In this document: in pieces, positions 36,285 through 47,103 of the stretch
How the letters are laid out: every line of letters begins with the position of its first letter
How positions within the stretch are numbered: position 1 is the first letter of the stretch
DNA from: Macrothele yani
Lineage: Eukaryota; Arthropoda; Arachnida; Araneae; Macrothelidae
DNA: 64,000 nt
Direction: 5' to 3'
NCBI GenBank assembly: GCA_039090855.1
Contig: CM077034.1
Span: 10,184,984-10,248,983, forward strand
Program-made: the position numbers and the translations under genes
The notes under the pieces: generated by a model
Database searches by the model: none
Told to the model about the DNA's origin: nothing
Seen by the model: the letters and a program-made list of their open reading frames with translations, nothing else

Positions 36285-37790
36285 CAATGAAAAGACAAAA
36301 TACGGGCTGTTACGTTTTAACCAATGACATTGTTTGGGGGTGGAGCTTAGTAGGTAACCATAGTTTCTGTCTCAAATTGAAGTGTTTTCTCGTAATGTAC
36401 ACATTTTCTCTTCAAAAAATGAACGTACAGTAGAATTTAAGATGATCTATAGAAGACAAGATTCCAATCTCACTTCAGTGCCCATTTTTTAATTTCTATA
36501 TGGTTCAGATAATTTAAAAAATCAGACAGAAATGAGAGATACAAAACATGCCCTGTTACGTTTTAACCAATGACAATGTTTGGGGGTGGAGCTTAATAGG
36601 TAACCATAGTTTCTGTCTCAAATTGAAGTGTTTTCTGGTAATGTACACATTTTCTCTTCAAAAAATGAACGTACAGTAGAATTTAAGATGATCTATAGAA
36701 GACAAGATTCCAATCTCACTTCAGTGCCCATTTTTTAATTTCTATATGGTTCAGATAATTTAAAAAATCAGACAGAAATGAGAGATACAAAACATGCCCT
36801 GTTACGTTTTAACCAATGACATTGTTTGGGGGTGGAGCTTAATAGGTAAGCGTAGTTTCTGTCTCAAATTGAAGTGTTTTCTGGTAATGTACACATTTTC
36901 TCTTCAAAAAATGAACGTACAGTAGAATTTAAGATGATCTATAGAAGACAAGATTCCAATCTCACTTCAGTGCCCATTCTTTGATTTCTATTTGGCCTAG
37001 ATAATTAAAATAATCAGACAGAAATGAGAGATACAAAATACGTCCTGTTACGTTTTAACCAATGACATTTTTCGGGGTGGAGCTCAATCGATAGGCGTAG
37101 TTTCTGTCTCACATTGAAGTGTTTTCTGGTAATGTACACATTTTCTCTTCAAAAAATGAACGTACAGTAGAATTTAAGATGATCTATAGAAGACAAGATT
37201 CCAATCTCACTTCAGTGCCCATTCTTTGATTTCTATTTGGCCTAGATAATTAAAATAATCAGACAGAAATGAGAGATTTCGTTTCTTCCACACAGGAACA
37301 ATGCCAAGCTAACTTCTGGCGCCATCTAGCGCCAATTCGGAATACTTTCGAGTCAGATAAATTGAATTAAAAAAAGTAGAATTTAAGATGATCTATAGAA
37401 GACAAGATTCCAATCTCACTTCAGTGCCCATTCTTTGATTTCTATTTCGCCTAGATAATTAAAATAATCAGACAGAAATGAGAGATTTCGTTTCTTCCAC
37501 ACAGAAACACTGCCAAGCTAACTTCTGGCGCCATCTAGCGCCGATTCGGAATACTTTCGAGTCAGATAAATTGAATTAAAAAAGTAGAATTTAAGATGAT
37601 CTATAGAAGACAAGATTCCAATCTCACTTCAGTGCCCATTCTTTGATTTCTATTTGGCCTAGATAATTTAAATAATCAGACAGAAATGAGAGATTTCGTT
37701 TCTTCCACACAGAAACACTGCCAAGCTAACTTCTGGCGCCATCTAGCGCCAATTCGGAATACTTTCGAGTCAGATAAATTGAATTAAAAA
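36285..37790. repeat. Mosaic tandem array: 246-bp units followed by 208-bp units
   Basis: Four 246-bp units start at gttacgttttaacc (36309, 36555, 36801, 37047). Then 208-bp units start at gtagaatttaagatgatc (37168, 37376, 37584). Both unit types share one ~125-bp segment (gtagaatttaagatgatc to cagacagaaatgagagat). The rest differs: the 246-bp units carry a ~120-bp segment with caatgacattgtttggggg, the 208-bp units a ~83-bp segment with the near-palindrome ggcgccatctagcgcc. No coding potential is seen. Confidence 0.92.
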
Positions 37791-38968
37791 GAAAATTCTA
37801 ACAATTTTTTGGAAAAATAGCTGCCACACGTATTAGATATGGGTCGTTTTATTTGTGCTCAAAATTTCAAACTCGACAAAGTAATGAGTTTTCGAGAAAA
37901 TGTGTACAAAAGAATTTGCATTACATATATAAGACAGAATTTCCGTTTCACTCATTCAAAGACAGCATTAAGTACACAATAAGGTGCTGCTTCGTCGTGC
38001 AAATTTCCACGACATAACCAAAATATGATACAGTTAACTCTTGTCCTTTAAATTTGTCATGGAACGTGTCCCTATGTAGTGTTAAGGTATTAGAGTTCGT
38101 ATCATCCTTAAAAAATCGCAAACAGTTTGGAGCAAAGCGCTTGTACCAATTAAGAAGTTTTCAGCATATCGTAAAAACTCTTTGGTTTCAGTACTGAATT
38201 TGGTTTATAATTTTTTATTTCTTTATAAATTCTGTTATAGCGATCTTTCGATGTGAAGACATAATATTCAACTGAGCTGTAATTGTATTTAGGTTGTGTT
38301 TGAAGTTCGAATTTTTGGTTTTAATCCCACTACTTTCGCCGTTCCTTTTCAAATTTTTCATGTTGTCACTCATCCCAATTTTGTTGTTGTTGAGATTCCA
38401 AATGATCTAAACTTTTATTCTTTAATATATTTAATTTCTATCACCACACAAGGCCGAACAATGAAAAAAAAAATATGTATGTCAGCTGGTCAAGATTCAA
38501 AAATTAACTCCAACAGGACTATTATCGCTCGGGTTCCGAATTGGGTTCACCCGGCGTAATATTGGTAGCCAAGGGGGTGTCGAGAGGATTGCGATTCTGC
38601 GATTCCCTGATTTAGGGCTGACGCAGCTTCAGGATGCACTGACGGGGGCGTTGTGATTCACACAGCAGATTTTCCTTTGGGAGTCAAAGGGTTCCGCTGT
38701 GTGCCGCAATGTTTTTGTGAACGTCTTGTTTAAAATAAAAAGCATAAGTGAACGGATTTTCGAAGTCCCTGCCATAAAATATATATATTCTCCAAAAATC
38801 CAGGGCTGAGCACACAATTTGTAACTAACGGAACACTCATGTTAGAACGCAGACCAATTAACAAAGTAAAAAATTAATTAGTTAGGTTTTTCATAATAAT
38901 AAAGAGACACTCACGATACTAGCAAAAAATGATTTCGACTCTCTGACAGGAACCTGTACTCAATTAAC
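37791..38968. other. No gene or repeat recognised
   Basis: About 1.2 kb of AT-rich sequence with only short open frames (longest 87 codons, 38,296-38,559, no recognisable motif). The phrase ttaactccaacaggac near 38,505 recurs at about 42,733, suggesting a dispersed repeat fragment. Confidence 0.45.
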
Positions 38969-38970
38969 TA

Positions 38971-40394
38971 CACTGACGGAAAAAACAAATCCCAGCACCA
39001 CGAAAAAATAGTTGTAGAGGAATGAAATGGTGGCAATACATTTGTATAGGTAACATATTTAATCGATTAAGGTTTCAAGATCACAGCTTATTGTAAGCGC
39101 GAGAAGAGCCATTTTAAATCTGAAATGCTGGTACATTAATATCCGATGTAACCGCCAGAATGTTGAATGCAAGCACGCAAACGTTCATGCATTGTGTCGT
39201 ACAGGTGCTGGATGTCAGTTTGTGGGATGGAGTTCCATGCCTGTTGCACTTGGTCGGTCAATACAGGGACGGTTAATGCTGGTTGGGGAGGAGGCGCTGG
39301 AGTTGTCGTCCAATGATGCGCGCTCGATTGGTGAAAGATCTGGTCATCTAGCAGGCCACGGCAACATGTCGACACTCTGTAGAGCATGTTGGGTTACAAC
39401 AGCGGTATGCGGGCGAGCGTTACCCTGTTGGAAAACACCCCGTGGAATGCTGTTCATGAATGGCAGCACAACAGGTTGAATCACCATACCGACGTACAAC
39501 TGTGCCGTCAGGGTGCATAGGATAACTACGAGAGTGCTCCTGCTGTCATAGGAAATTGCTCCCCAGACCATAACTCCAGGTGTAGGTCCAGTGTGTCTCG
39601 GCCGCAGACAGATTGGTTGCAGGCCCTCACCTGGCCTCCTTCTAACCAACACACGGCCATCACTGGCACCCAGGCAAAACCGGCTTTCATCAGAAAATAC
39701 AACAGATCTCCACTCCGTCCTCTAATGAGCTCTAGCTTGACACCACTGACGTCGCAAACGGCAGTAGTTTGGAGTAAGTGGAATGCACGCTACAGGGCTT
39801 CTGGCTCGGAGCTGTCCTTCAAGTAACCGATTTGTAGCAGTTCGTTGTGTCACTGTGGTGGCAACTGCAGCTCGAATTGCTGCCGCAGACGCGGTACGAT
39901 GCGCCACGGCCATACGCCGTACACGGCGGTGTTCCTCTCAGTAGTGGCACGTTGCCAACCGGAACCCGGTCTTCTTGAGGCAGTACCTTCCCTTAACCAC
40001 CGCTGCCAACAATCATGCACAGTGGCTACATTCCTGCCAAGTCGTTCTGTTATATTGCGGAAAGAAAATCCACCTTCTCGTAGCCCTATTACACGACCTC
40101 GTTCAAACTCCGTGAGCTGTTGATAATGGCTTCTTCGTCTTCTTAAAGGCATTCTTGACTAACATCAACACACTACGTCGAATCTCAACGATAACTAACG
40201 CTCACGAACGTTACAGCGCGTATTTACAGCAAACCTGCTTTGCATGTTCCGAGGGGCGCTACCAGCTCCACACGTATGCGCCGAGCGCGAAATTTTGGTC
40301 AGACGTCATCTTACAGATGTACTCTCACTGCCTACCAACTGTCGTTTATCTAACACAACCCCTTCTTGGTGTTGGGATTTTTTTTTCGTCAGTG
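38971..40394 (-). mobile_element. Tc1-C, complete but decayed Tc1-like transposon
   Basis: A 1,424-bp element with inverted ends (cactgacggaaaaaa... and its complement ...ttcgtcagtg, both continuing into aatccca/gcacca) and TA on both sides (38969-38970, 40395-40396). It belongs to the same family as Tc1-D and Tc1-E, as shown by both ends and transposase. The ends contain an A/T run of variable length. Confidence 0.92.
39136..40152 (-). pseudogene. Tc1-C transposase, multiply broken
   Basis: Starts at the ATG 40150-40152 with MPLRRRRSHYQQLTEFERGR and a helix-turn-helix (NITERLGRNVATVHDCWQRW). Damage in order: frameshift near 39,925, TAG at 39722-39724 after WCQARAH, the second catalytic aspartate replaced (QQGN instead of QQDN), TGA near 39,344 before PDLSPIE, and a small deletion just after SPIE that shifts the frame. 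The C-terminal part (TDQVQQAWNSIPQ to GGYIGY) ends at 39136. The loss of the catalytic aspartate makes this copy catalytically dead independently of the stops. Confidence 0.9.
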
Positions 40395-40396
40395 TA

Positions 40397-40747
40397 TTTG
40401 CTTATAAAAATATTAACTCTATCGGAAGACTTTCGTATGGACTGGTCCGATAAACAACTTATGAGGGGACACCAAAAGAAAAGAATAGGACGGATTCCCT
40501 ACCTTAACATCCGAATCTGGCCTGGTGATCCCATTGCGGCTGTGGTTTCATCCGGGGTACGACGTCCTGGCGGTTACACAGAAATGAAAAGTTCTTTGAA
40601 CGATGTTGGCTATAGCCTCTAGGTAGTCGCATCTTAAAGTCTCTGGGTTCGCGCCACTGGCCACTCGTGACTATGGAGAATTCTCGTCCGGTGGGTGTTA
40701 TCTTCCATCCGCAGCTTCAACCGTCGTAAAGTCCCTAGCGGTCCTTC
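40397..40747. other. No gene or repeat recognised
   Basis: Spacer between Tc1-C and LINE copy 2. A 155-codon open frame (40,155-40,622) starts inside Tc1-C and has no recognisable motif. Confidence 0.4.
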
Positions 40748-41777
40748 TCCGTATTTTCTCTTTCGCATGTCTCTTCTCTCCTCCCCTCTCTGCTCCTTCT
40801 GCGCACAGGAGGCAGACGTTTCTCACGTCTACCTTTACTGTCCCATCCTGATGCCTCTCCTCCACCAGGCTTTCCGGATTGCCAGTCGCTCTTGTTCTCA
40901 AGATCTTCCGTTCACTGCCTACAGACATCTTCTTCTGCGGGCTCATCCACCTACAACTCTTCCTTCAGTATGTGCCTATCTTTTCGTGCTGGTTAAACAC
41001 GTTATTTACGTATACCTTCAACAACTCCGCAGCGTTTCCTCGCCGGTCTCTTTACACCAGGCCAGCGCAGCACTTTTGTGCCATTTTCAAGATCGATTGC
41101 TTTCTCGACTCCGCCTGGAGTACCAATCGGCTTCTTCCAGTCGTCGAGAAGCCACCTTCTATGCTACCTGGGCGCCGGCCGCTCCATGGTTTGCGATTGA
41201 TTCTGGACTGCTACACCTATCAGAACCCTAGGACATTCTACACCTCCTTTGCTGAGTTCCGTGGCACCCTGGTGGCCCTCCTCCACTCTACGACTCGTGC
41301 AATCCACACTACCGTTGAATTGTGAATGCTAATGCCATCTCAGTGTATTTTCATGCTTACTCGTGTACATTACTTACTTTCACCCCGCCTGTATTATGTT
41401 GCTTTGGTGCCCTCGTTAAATAACTTGCACAATTGTGCACGCTGTGTTTTTATCTCATGTATGTAATGTTTTACCTTCACGGCGGTGTTTGTGCTGTTCT
41501 TTTTCTAATTGTGTACTATTGTTTCGCCTGTGTTATCCTGTAAATCATGCCTAGCCAATGTCATGTGACACGATGTGTTTCTCTTTGTCACTTCTGCAAT
41601 TTTTTATTCAATAAGCTTTGCTTGCAGCATTTTGTTATTCATCCCCATTGTCATTGCAGTGTATATACCATCATGTTTTTAACAGTTTTGTATTATTTCC
41701 CAGTGAGACGCACAATACTGTACGCCTCCCTCTTATGTTTTCTTATGATAAATTAGAATAAAGCGATTTTTGAAACC
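40748..41777 (+). mobile_element. 5'-truncated LINE tail, copy 2
   Basis: Same family as 32,185-33,626. It begins at ccgtattttctctttcgc, later in the element than copies 1 and 3, and ends at gcgatttttgaaacc. It contains the zinc-knuckle ORF end and the full 3' untranslated region. No clear target duplication was found. Confidence 0.87.
40749..41231 (+). pseudogene. LINE ORF2 C-terminal fragment with zinc knuckle, copy 2
   Basis: In-frame LINE coding from PYFLFRMSLLSS through the CCHC knuckle (CSFCAQEADVSHVYLYC) to the stop at 41229-41231, colinear with copy 1. The open frame extends upstream into unrelated flanking DNA, so its apparent start is not meaningful. It differs from copy 1 by scattered substitutions only. 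Confidence 0.72.
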
Positions 41778-43395
41778 TTCTCATCCGCAGTTTGGAAAAT
41801 TGTATGCAGCTTACGGTTGTCCTGTTGTAATATTTGGCAGCGATTAAGTTGCCAGTTTCTGATACCCTCATGGCTGTGACCACGTTTTGGGCCACAAAAA
41901 AAAAAAAAGAAAAAAAACTCCAACTGACAAGTCACAAGGAATAAAAGTAAAAGTCAAGTGTTCCGTGTTGAACGTAAAAGTAAAGTGACGAAGTTTTTCC
42001 TTTCCCTTGGAAAAGTTTCGACGACCCCCACAAGAAGACCCACACTACCTCAAAATATCCCATCATCCAATCACTAGCTGGCAAACGCAAGCCTCCCTGA
42101 ATTAAATTCCTCAGTCTAAATCCTACTGGTCAGAGAATTAACATTTAGTTCATCCATTCGTTAGGGGGTCAAAATGGCTACCCGTTCTCGTGAAAATTCT
42201 GAAAACCGCTCAAGTTACGTTTGCCACGTGATATAAGCACCGAGCATAAATCTTAAACGAATAAAGCTGTTAGCTCCGGTTCCAAAAAGTCTACGGTCTA
42301 CCCAACACGCATTGTGGATGCTAGACACGGTGGGCACTTCTATTGCCCCAATAAGACATACTACAAAGTCAGCTCGCAGATGGATGTCGCCAGCGCGTTG
42401 TCTCCTTACGCTATGCGGCGCCTTGTGCTGGGAGAGGGGGTCGGAATTGAAAAAAAAAAAAAAAGAAAAGAATCACCCGAAAGTATATAGCAAAATAAAT
42501 AAAAAGTAAATAAAACGTACTCCTTCCTCAAAAATTAGACGAATGAATAAAAATGAATAAATAAATGAATAAGTAAATAATTAAATAAATAAATAAACTA
42601 GGGAATGGATTTTCGACCTAAATGTGACAGCGCCCGAGTCTGAGCGCTGTCACAGGACAAGTACGACATCATGTTTAAAAAATTTCCAAGATACATTTAG
42701 TTTCAGTGAAATTATTGACTCAATATTCAACAATTAACTCCAACAGGACAGTACGACATTGTGTTTAGAAAATTTCCAAGATGCATTTATACTCGGGGCA
42801 AAGCTATCCTGGCAATGAGGCCGAAGTTACGGTGACCTTTTCACTCCCAGTATTACTCCGCACTAATGGTGTGTAATAAACCTTCACTCGGAAAACTTCT
42901 CCAACAAGCCCTCAGTGCTGGCTGTCTGTCACCGTGATCCCTTACCAAACCCCTCTATTTTAAACCCCTCTCCACCACCGCGCGCTTTGCAGAACGGTAG
43001 ACAAGCAGTTTATTTCTCTCTATTTACCTTTTTTCTTTTTTTTTTTTTTTTTGAAATGTTACAGAACGTGCAACTTTTCTTTCTTTTAAAATGAAATTAT
43101 CTTTGCTAAACACGGGAAGAAGTCTTAAGTGGCCCAATTTTGTTTTCACATATTTTTCTTTTTTTTTTTTTTTTTTTATATATATACTGCCTGAAGATTA
43201 CCAACTGTGGGATTTAATTAAAAATATTTTTACCATGTTATCAGTTATGCGTACAATTTAATTCTTCCCAAAATTTTCCATTGATTAGATTTTTTTTATA
43301 ACAGACATCCGTTAAATGTGTATGCCTCTTTAACTACCCTGTGTTGCCATAAGTACTGGACAAGAGCCGGTCTCTGTGATTAATGATATTTTAGG
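41778..43395. other. No gene recognised; simple repeats and short duplications
   Basis: AT-rich spacer. It holds an A-rich stretch (41,896-41,920), an A run at 42,450-42,466, an aata/aatg simple repeat (about 42,529-42,600), and T runs near 43,030-43,053 and 43,157-43,177. It also holds a ~45-bp direct duplication (tacgacatcatgtttaaaa near 42,662 and tacgacattgtgtttagaa near 42,750). Short open frames show no motif. Confidence 0.55.
42529..42600. repeat. AATA/AATG microsatellite
   Basis: Imperfect tetranucleotide repeat of aata, aatg and taaa words in a purely A/T/G tract. Confidence 0.8.
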
Positions 43396-43687
43396 GATCA
43401 CTGTAAACTGCCACACAACTTTCAGCAATTTGGAAAATTGCCACATGTTTTTCATTGAGGGGCCGGGCACAAATTGCTGTTCCTTCGAGGAACACTTTGA
43501 ATGTGTGGCAGTTTTCCAAAGTGCCTAACGACGGGAAGGAACTCTTTCATTTGTCTGAATTTTCATGCCGGTTCATAAGCGTTTAAGGCAACTGCGCACA
43601 AAAGTTCAAAAGGAAAAGATGGCCGTTTCTTGGCCTATATTGAGAACTGAATTGGGAACTCCAAACTAATTTCGAGAAAACGTTCTA
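43396..43687 (+). repeat. Dispersed repeat X, copy 1 (left half, split by Tc1-D)
   Basis: Shares cactgtaaactgccacac, the gcaatttgg region and ggcctatattgagaactgaattgggaactccaaa with copies at 45,344 and 47,104. It has imperfect inverted words (ggaaaattgccacat near 43,431 and atgtgtggcagttttcc near 43,499). It stops at acgttc and the TA used by Tc1-D; the equivalent uninterrupted site is at about 45,650. Confidence 0.75.
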
Positions 43688-45127
43688 CACTGACGGAAAA
43701 AAAAATCCCAACACCAAGAAGGGGTTGTGTTAGATAAACGACAGTTGGTAGGCGGTGAGAGAACATCTGTAAGATGACGTCTATGCAAATTTCGCGCTCG
43801 GCGCATACGGGTGGCGCTAGTAGCGCCCTCGGAACATGCAAAGCAGGTTTGCTGTAAATACGCGCTGTAACGTTCGTGAGCGTTAGTTATCGTTGAGATT
43901 CGACGTAGTGTGTTGATGTTAGTCAAGAATGCCTTTAAGAAGACGAAGAAGCCATTATCAACAGCTCACGGAGTTTGAACGAGGTTGTGTAATAGGGCTA
44001 CGAGAAGGTGGATTTTCTTTCCGCAATATTGCAGAACGACTTGGCAGGAATGTAGCCACTGTGCATGATTGTTGGCAGCGGTGGTCAAGGGAAGGTACTG
44101 CCTCAAGAAGACCGGGTACCGACCTGCCACGTGGCACTACTGAGAGGGAAGACCGCCGTGTACGGCGTATGGCCGTGGCACATCGTACCGCGTCTGCGGC
44201 AGCAATTCGAGCTGCAGTTGCCACCACAGTGACACAACGAACTGTTACAAATCGGTTAATTGAAAGACAGCTCCGAGCCAGACGCCCTGTAGCGTGCATT
44301 CCATTTACTCCAAACCACTGCCGTTTGCGACGTCAGTGGTGTCAAGCTAGAGCTCATTAGAGGACGGAGTGGAGATCTGTTGTGTTTTCTGATGAAAGCC
44401 GGTTTTGCCTGGGTGCCAGTGATGGCCGTGTGTTGGTTAGAAGGAGACCAGGTGAGCGCCTGCAACCAACCTGTCTGCGGCCGAGACGCACTGGGCCTAC
44501 ACCTGAAGTTATGGTCTGGGGAGCAATTTCCTATGACAGCAGGAGCACTCTCGTGGTTATCCCACTCACCCTGACGGCACAGTTGTACGTCGGTCTGGTG
44601 ATTCAACCTGTTGTGCTGCCATTCATGAACAGCATTCCAGGGGCGTTTTCCAACAGGATAACGCTCGCCCGCAATCCGCTGTTGTAACCCAACATGCTCT
44701 ACAGATTGTCGACATGTTGCCGTGGCCTGCTAGATCTCCAGATCTTTCACGAATCGAGCACGTATGAGACATCATTGGACGACAACTACAGCGTCACCCC
44801 CAACCAGCATTAACCGTCCCTGTATTGACCGACCAAGTGCAACAGGCATGGAACTCCATCCCACAAACTGACATCCAGCACCTGTACGACACAATGCATG
44901 AACGTTTGCGTGCTTGCATTCAACATTCTGGCGGTTACACCGGTTATTAATGTACCAGCATTTCAGATTTAAAATGGCTCTTCTCGCGCTTACAATAAGC
45001 TGTGATCTTGAAACCTTAATCGATTAAATATGTTACCTATACAAATGTATTGCCGCCATTTCATTCCTCTACAACTATTTTTTCGTGGTGTTGGGATTTT
45101 TTTTTTTTTTTTTTTTTGCCGTCAGCG
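43688..45127 (+). mobile_element. Tc1-D, complete but decayed Tc1-like transposon
   Basis: A 1,440-bp element with ends cactgacgg(A)naatcccaacacc and TA on both sides (43686-43687, 45128-45129). It is the same family as Tc1-C and Tc1-E, in opposite orientation. The right end carries a long T run (about 45,097-45,118) that expands the otherwise short inverted repeat. It is inserted into repeat X. Confidence 0.92.
43929..44950 (+). pseudogene. Tc1-D transposase, three lesions
   Basis: Starts MPLRRRRSHYQQLTEFERGC with the same helix-turn-helix as Tc1-C and Tc1-E. TAG at 44358-44360 replaces the tryptophan after QARAH, the same codon as in Tc1-C. A one-base deletion at about 44,640 shifts the frame just before the second catalytic aspartate, and a TGA at 44765-44767 replaces the tryptophan of HVWD. 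The first aspartate (SDES, 44391) and the glutamate (RIEHV) are present. It ends with GGYTGY and TAA at 44948-44950. Confidence 0.9.
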
Positions 45128-45129
45128 TA

Positions 45130-45329
45130 TGTAAGCCAAGCCAGAATTGTATTTTAATTTGAAGAAGTAAATTGCCGATGGATCTGAGGTACTTGAATAC
45201 TAAATTCCACTTTCATTCTCGCAATGGTGCGACTTGAAACGCCAGTGAGTTCTGCCGTAAGAACTGTTATTTCATTTTCCGATTTATTCGGCGAATCTTT
45301 TTCCATCAATTTAGTGAAAACATTCATAA
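45130..45329 (+). repeat. Repeat X, copy 1 (right half)
   Basis: Continues copy 1 after Tc1-D: aagccaagccagaattgtattttaatttgaag matches the sequence following acgttc in copy 2 (45,660-45,715). Beyond about 45,195 the sequence is not found elsewhere in the window. Confidence 0.65.
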
Positions 45330-45343
45330 CGATCACCTTAGCA
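45330..45343 (+). repeat. 14-bp direct repeat, left flank of the inverted-repeat composite
   Basis: cgatcaccttagca, perfectly repeated at 47360-47373 on either side of the structure with inverted ends. It is either a target-site duplication or host sequence captured with the arms. Confidence 0.7.
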
Positions 45344-45390
45344 AACAGTAAAAATACCCCCGGAGAAAATACCGTTGAAAACTGAAAAGC

Positions 45391-45450
45391 GGAAAAAATG
45401 CCCCCGGAAAAAATGCCCCCGGAAAAAATGCCCCCGGAAAAAATGCCCCC
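45391..45450. repeat. 15-bp minisatellite, four perfect units
   Basis: ggaaaaaatgccccc repeated at 45391, 45406, 45421 and 45436. The corresponding place in the right arm (near 47,300) has no such expansion, so it arose after the arms separated. Confidence 0.92.
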
Positions 45451-45467
45451 AGAACAAACGGTTCACT

Positions 45468-45523
45468 GTAAACTGCCACACAGGAACCCTGATGTGTTGC
45501 AGTGTTCCGGTGTGGCAATTTAC
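45468..45523. repeat. Hairpin in the left arm
   Basis: A 24-nt arm (45468-45491, gtaaactgccacacaggaac...) faces its imperfect complement (45500-45523, ...gttccggtgtggcaatttac) across an 8-nt loop. Confidence 0.82.
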
Positions 45524-46052
45524 CGGCAACCCTGCTACACATTTTTCAGCAACTTGGCCACAAAAGTTCAAAGGGGGCTATAAAGATTGCCGTTTCTGGG
45601 CCTATATTAAGAACTGAATTGGGAACTCCAAACGAATTTCGCGAAAACGTTCGATGTTACGCCAAGCGAGAATTGTACTTTAATTTGAAGAAATAAGTTG
45701 CCGAGGATCTGAAATACACTTGGCGCGGGGGGGGGGAGGCAACCCCCAACTTCCGTAATATTAGATTCTGTGCCGCTGGACTCTGTCAGTGTATCCAGGC
45801 TGTTCCCCTTGAAGCGCCCGCGAGGCCTCGTGAGCTTTGGGGGAGGGATTCCCCCAAAATGTCAAAATGGACGTAGAGCTGTAAACATTAGAACCATGCT
45901 CTTTACATACTGATTGTGTACACGACCACGCATTTTCAGGAGGGTGGGGCGAATTCACCCTCTCTCAAGTTTCTAAGAGCGCAGACAAGTGTTCGAGGTA
46001 AGGGATTTGCTCGCAATTTTGTATGCTTCATGTTGTGTTTAATGGCAAACTA

Positions 46053-47103
46053 GCCACCCCGGTGGCGCAGTGGTCTAAGGCGCTGGCCTCTGATCATTCG
46101 TCCGTAAGGGGTCCGGGTTCGAATCCCGGTCAGGCATGGATGTTGTGTTTGTCTTACGGCACTGGCTTTCTCCTTCCCTGGAACCAGTGACCCTAAATTA
46201 GGGACGGGCGACTGCTTATAGCCCATTGAGTTGCTCACGGTGGTCGTTAAACCTCCAATCAAAAAATGATGAGGCATGGATGTTGTGTTTGTCTTACGGC
46301 ACTGGCTTTCTCCCTTTCCTGGAACCAGTGACCCTAAATTAGGGACGGGCGACTGCTTATAGCCCATTGAGTTGCTCACGGTGGTCGTTAAACCTCCAAT
46401 CAATCAATGAATGGATGTTGTGTTTGTCTTATGGCACTGGCTCTCTCCCTTCCCTGGAACCAGTGACCCTAAATTAGGGACGGGCGACTGCTTATAGCCC
46501 ATTGAGTTGCTCACGGTGGTCGTTAAACCACCAATAAAAAATGATGAGGCATGGATGTTGTGTTTGTCTTACGGCACTGGCTCTCTCCCTTCCCTGGAAC
46601 CAGTGACCCTAAATTAGGGACGGGCGACTGCTTATAGCCCATTGAGTTGCTCACGGTGGTCGTTAAACCTCCAACAAAAAAAATGATGAGGCATGGATGT
46701 TGTGTTTGTCTTACGGCACTGGCTTTCTTCCTTCCCTGGAACCAGTGACCCTAAATTAGGGACGGGCGACTGCTTATAGCCCATTGAGTTGCTCACGGTG
46801 GTCGTTAAACCTCTAATAAAAAAAAATGATGAGGCATGGATGTTGTGTTTGTCTTACGGCACTGGCTTTCTCTCTTCCCTGGAACCAGTGACCCTAAATT
46901 AGGGACGGGCGACTGCTTATAGCCCATTGAGTTGCTCACGGTGGTCGTTAAACACCCAATCAAAAAAAAAAAAAAATTGTGTTTGTCTTACGGCACTGGC
47001 TCTCTCCCTTCCCTGGAACCGGTGACCCTAAATTAGGGACGGGCGACTGCTTATATCCCATTGAGTTGCTCACGGTGGTAGTTAAACCTCCAATCAAAAA
47101 AAA
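46053..47103 (+). mobile_element. tRNA-derived SINE with seven tandem body units
   Basis: The head (46,053-46,135) has an A-box-like tggcgcagtgg and a perfect T-arm with B box (ccgggttcgaatcccgg), so RNA polymerase III transcription is expected. The ~140-bp body (atggatgttgtgtttgtctt to cggtggtcgttaaacc, then an A-rich stretch) is then repeated head to tail, with units starting near 46136, 46276, 46411, 46551, 46693, 46836 and 46977. Later units keep only the end of the tRNA part (gatgaggc) and no A box. Related copies lie at 61,272 and 63,680. Confidence 0.9.

Noticed and set aside
38296..38559. 87-codon frame as a possible host gene
   Set aside because: Short, AT-rich, no recognised domain and no repeat-independent support such as splice or initiation context.
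39192..40123. Plus-strand frames of 77-95 codons in Tc1-C, mirrored in Tc1-D and Tc1-E
   Set aside because: Antisense shadows of the transposase; they recur only because the element recurs.
45333..45571. Minus-strand frames with repeated GAFFP
   Set aside because: Translation of the 15-bp minisatellite; the length is a multiple of three by chance.
46053..46135. Genuine tRNA gene
   Set aside because: The T-arm is perfect, but the acceptor stem pairs poorly and the same sequence recurs with a fixed non-tRNA body at 61,272 and 63,680, so it is a SINE head.
46050..46403. 117-codon minus-strand protein with a duplicated segment
   Set aside because: Antisense of the SINE head and body; duplication reflects the body repeats.
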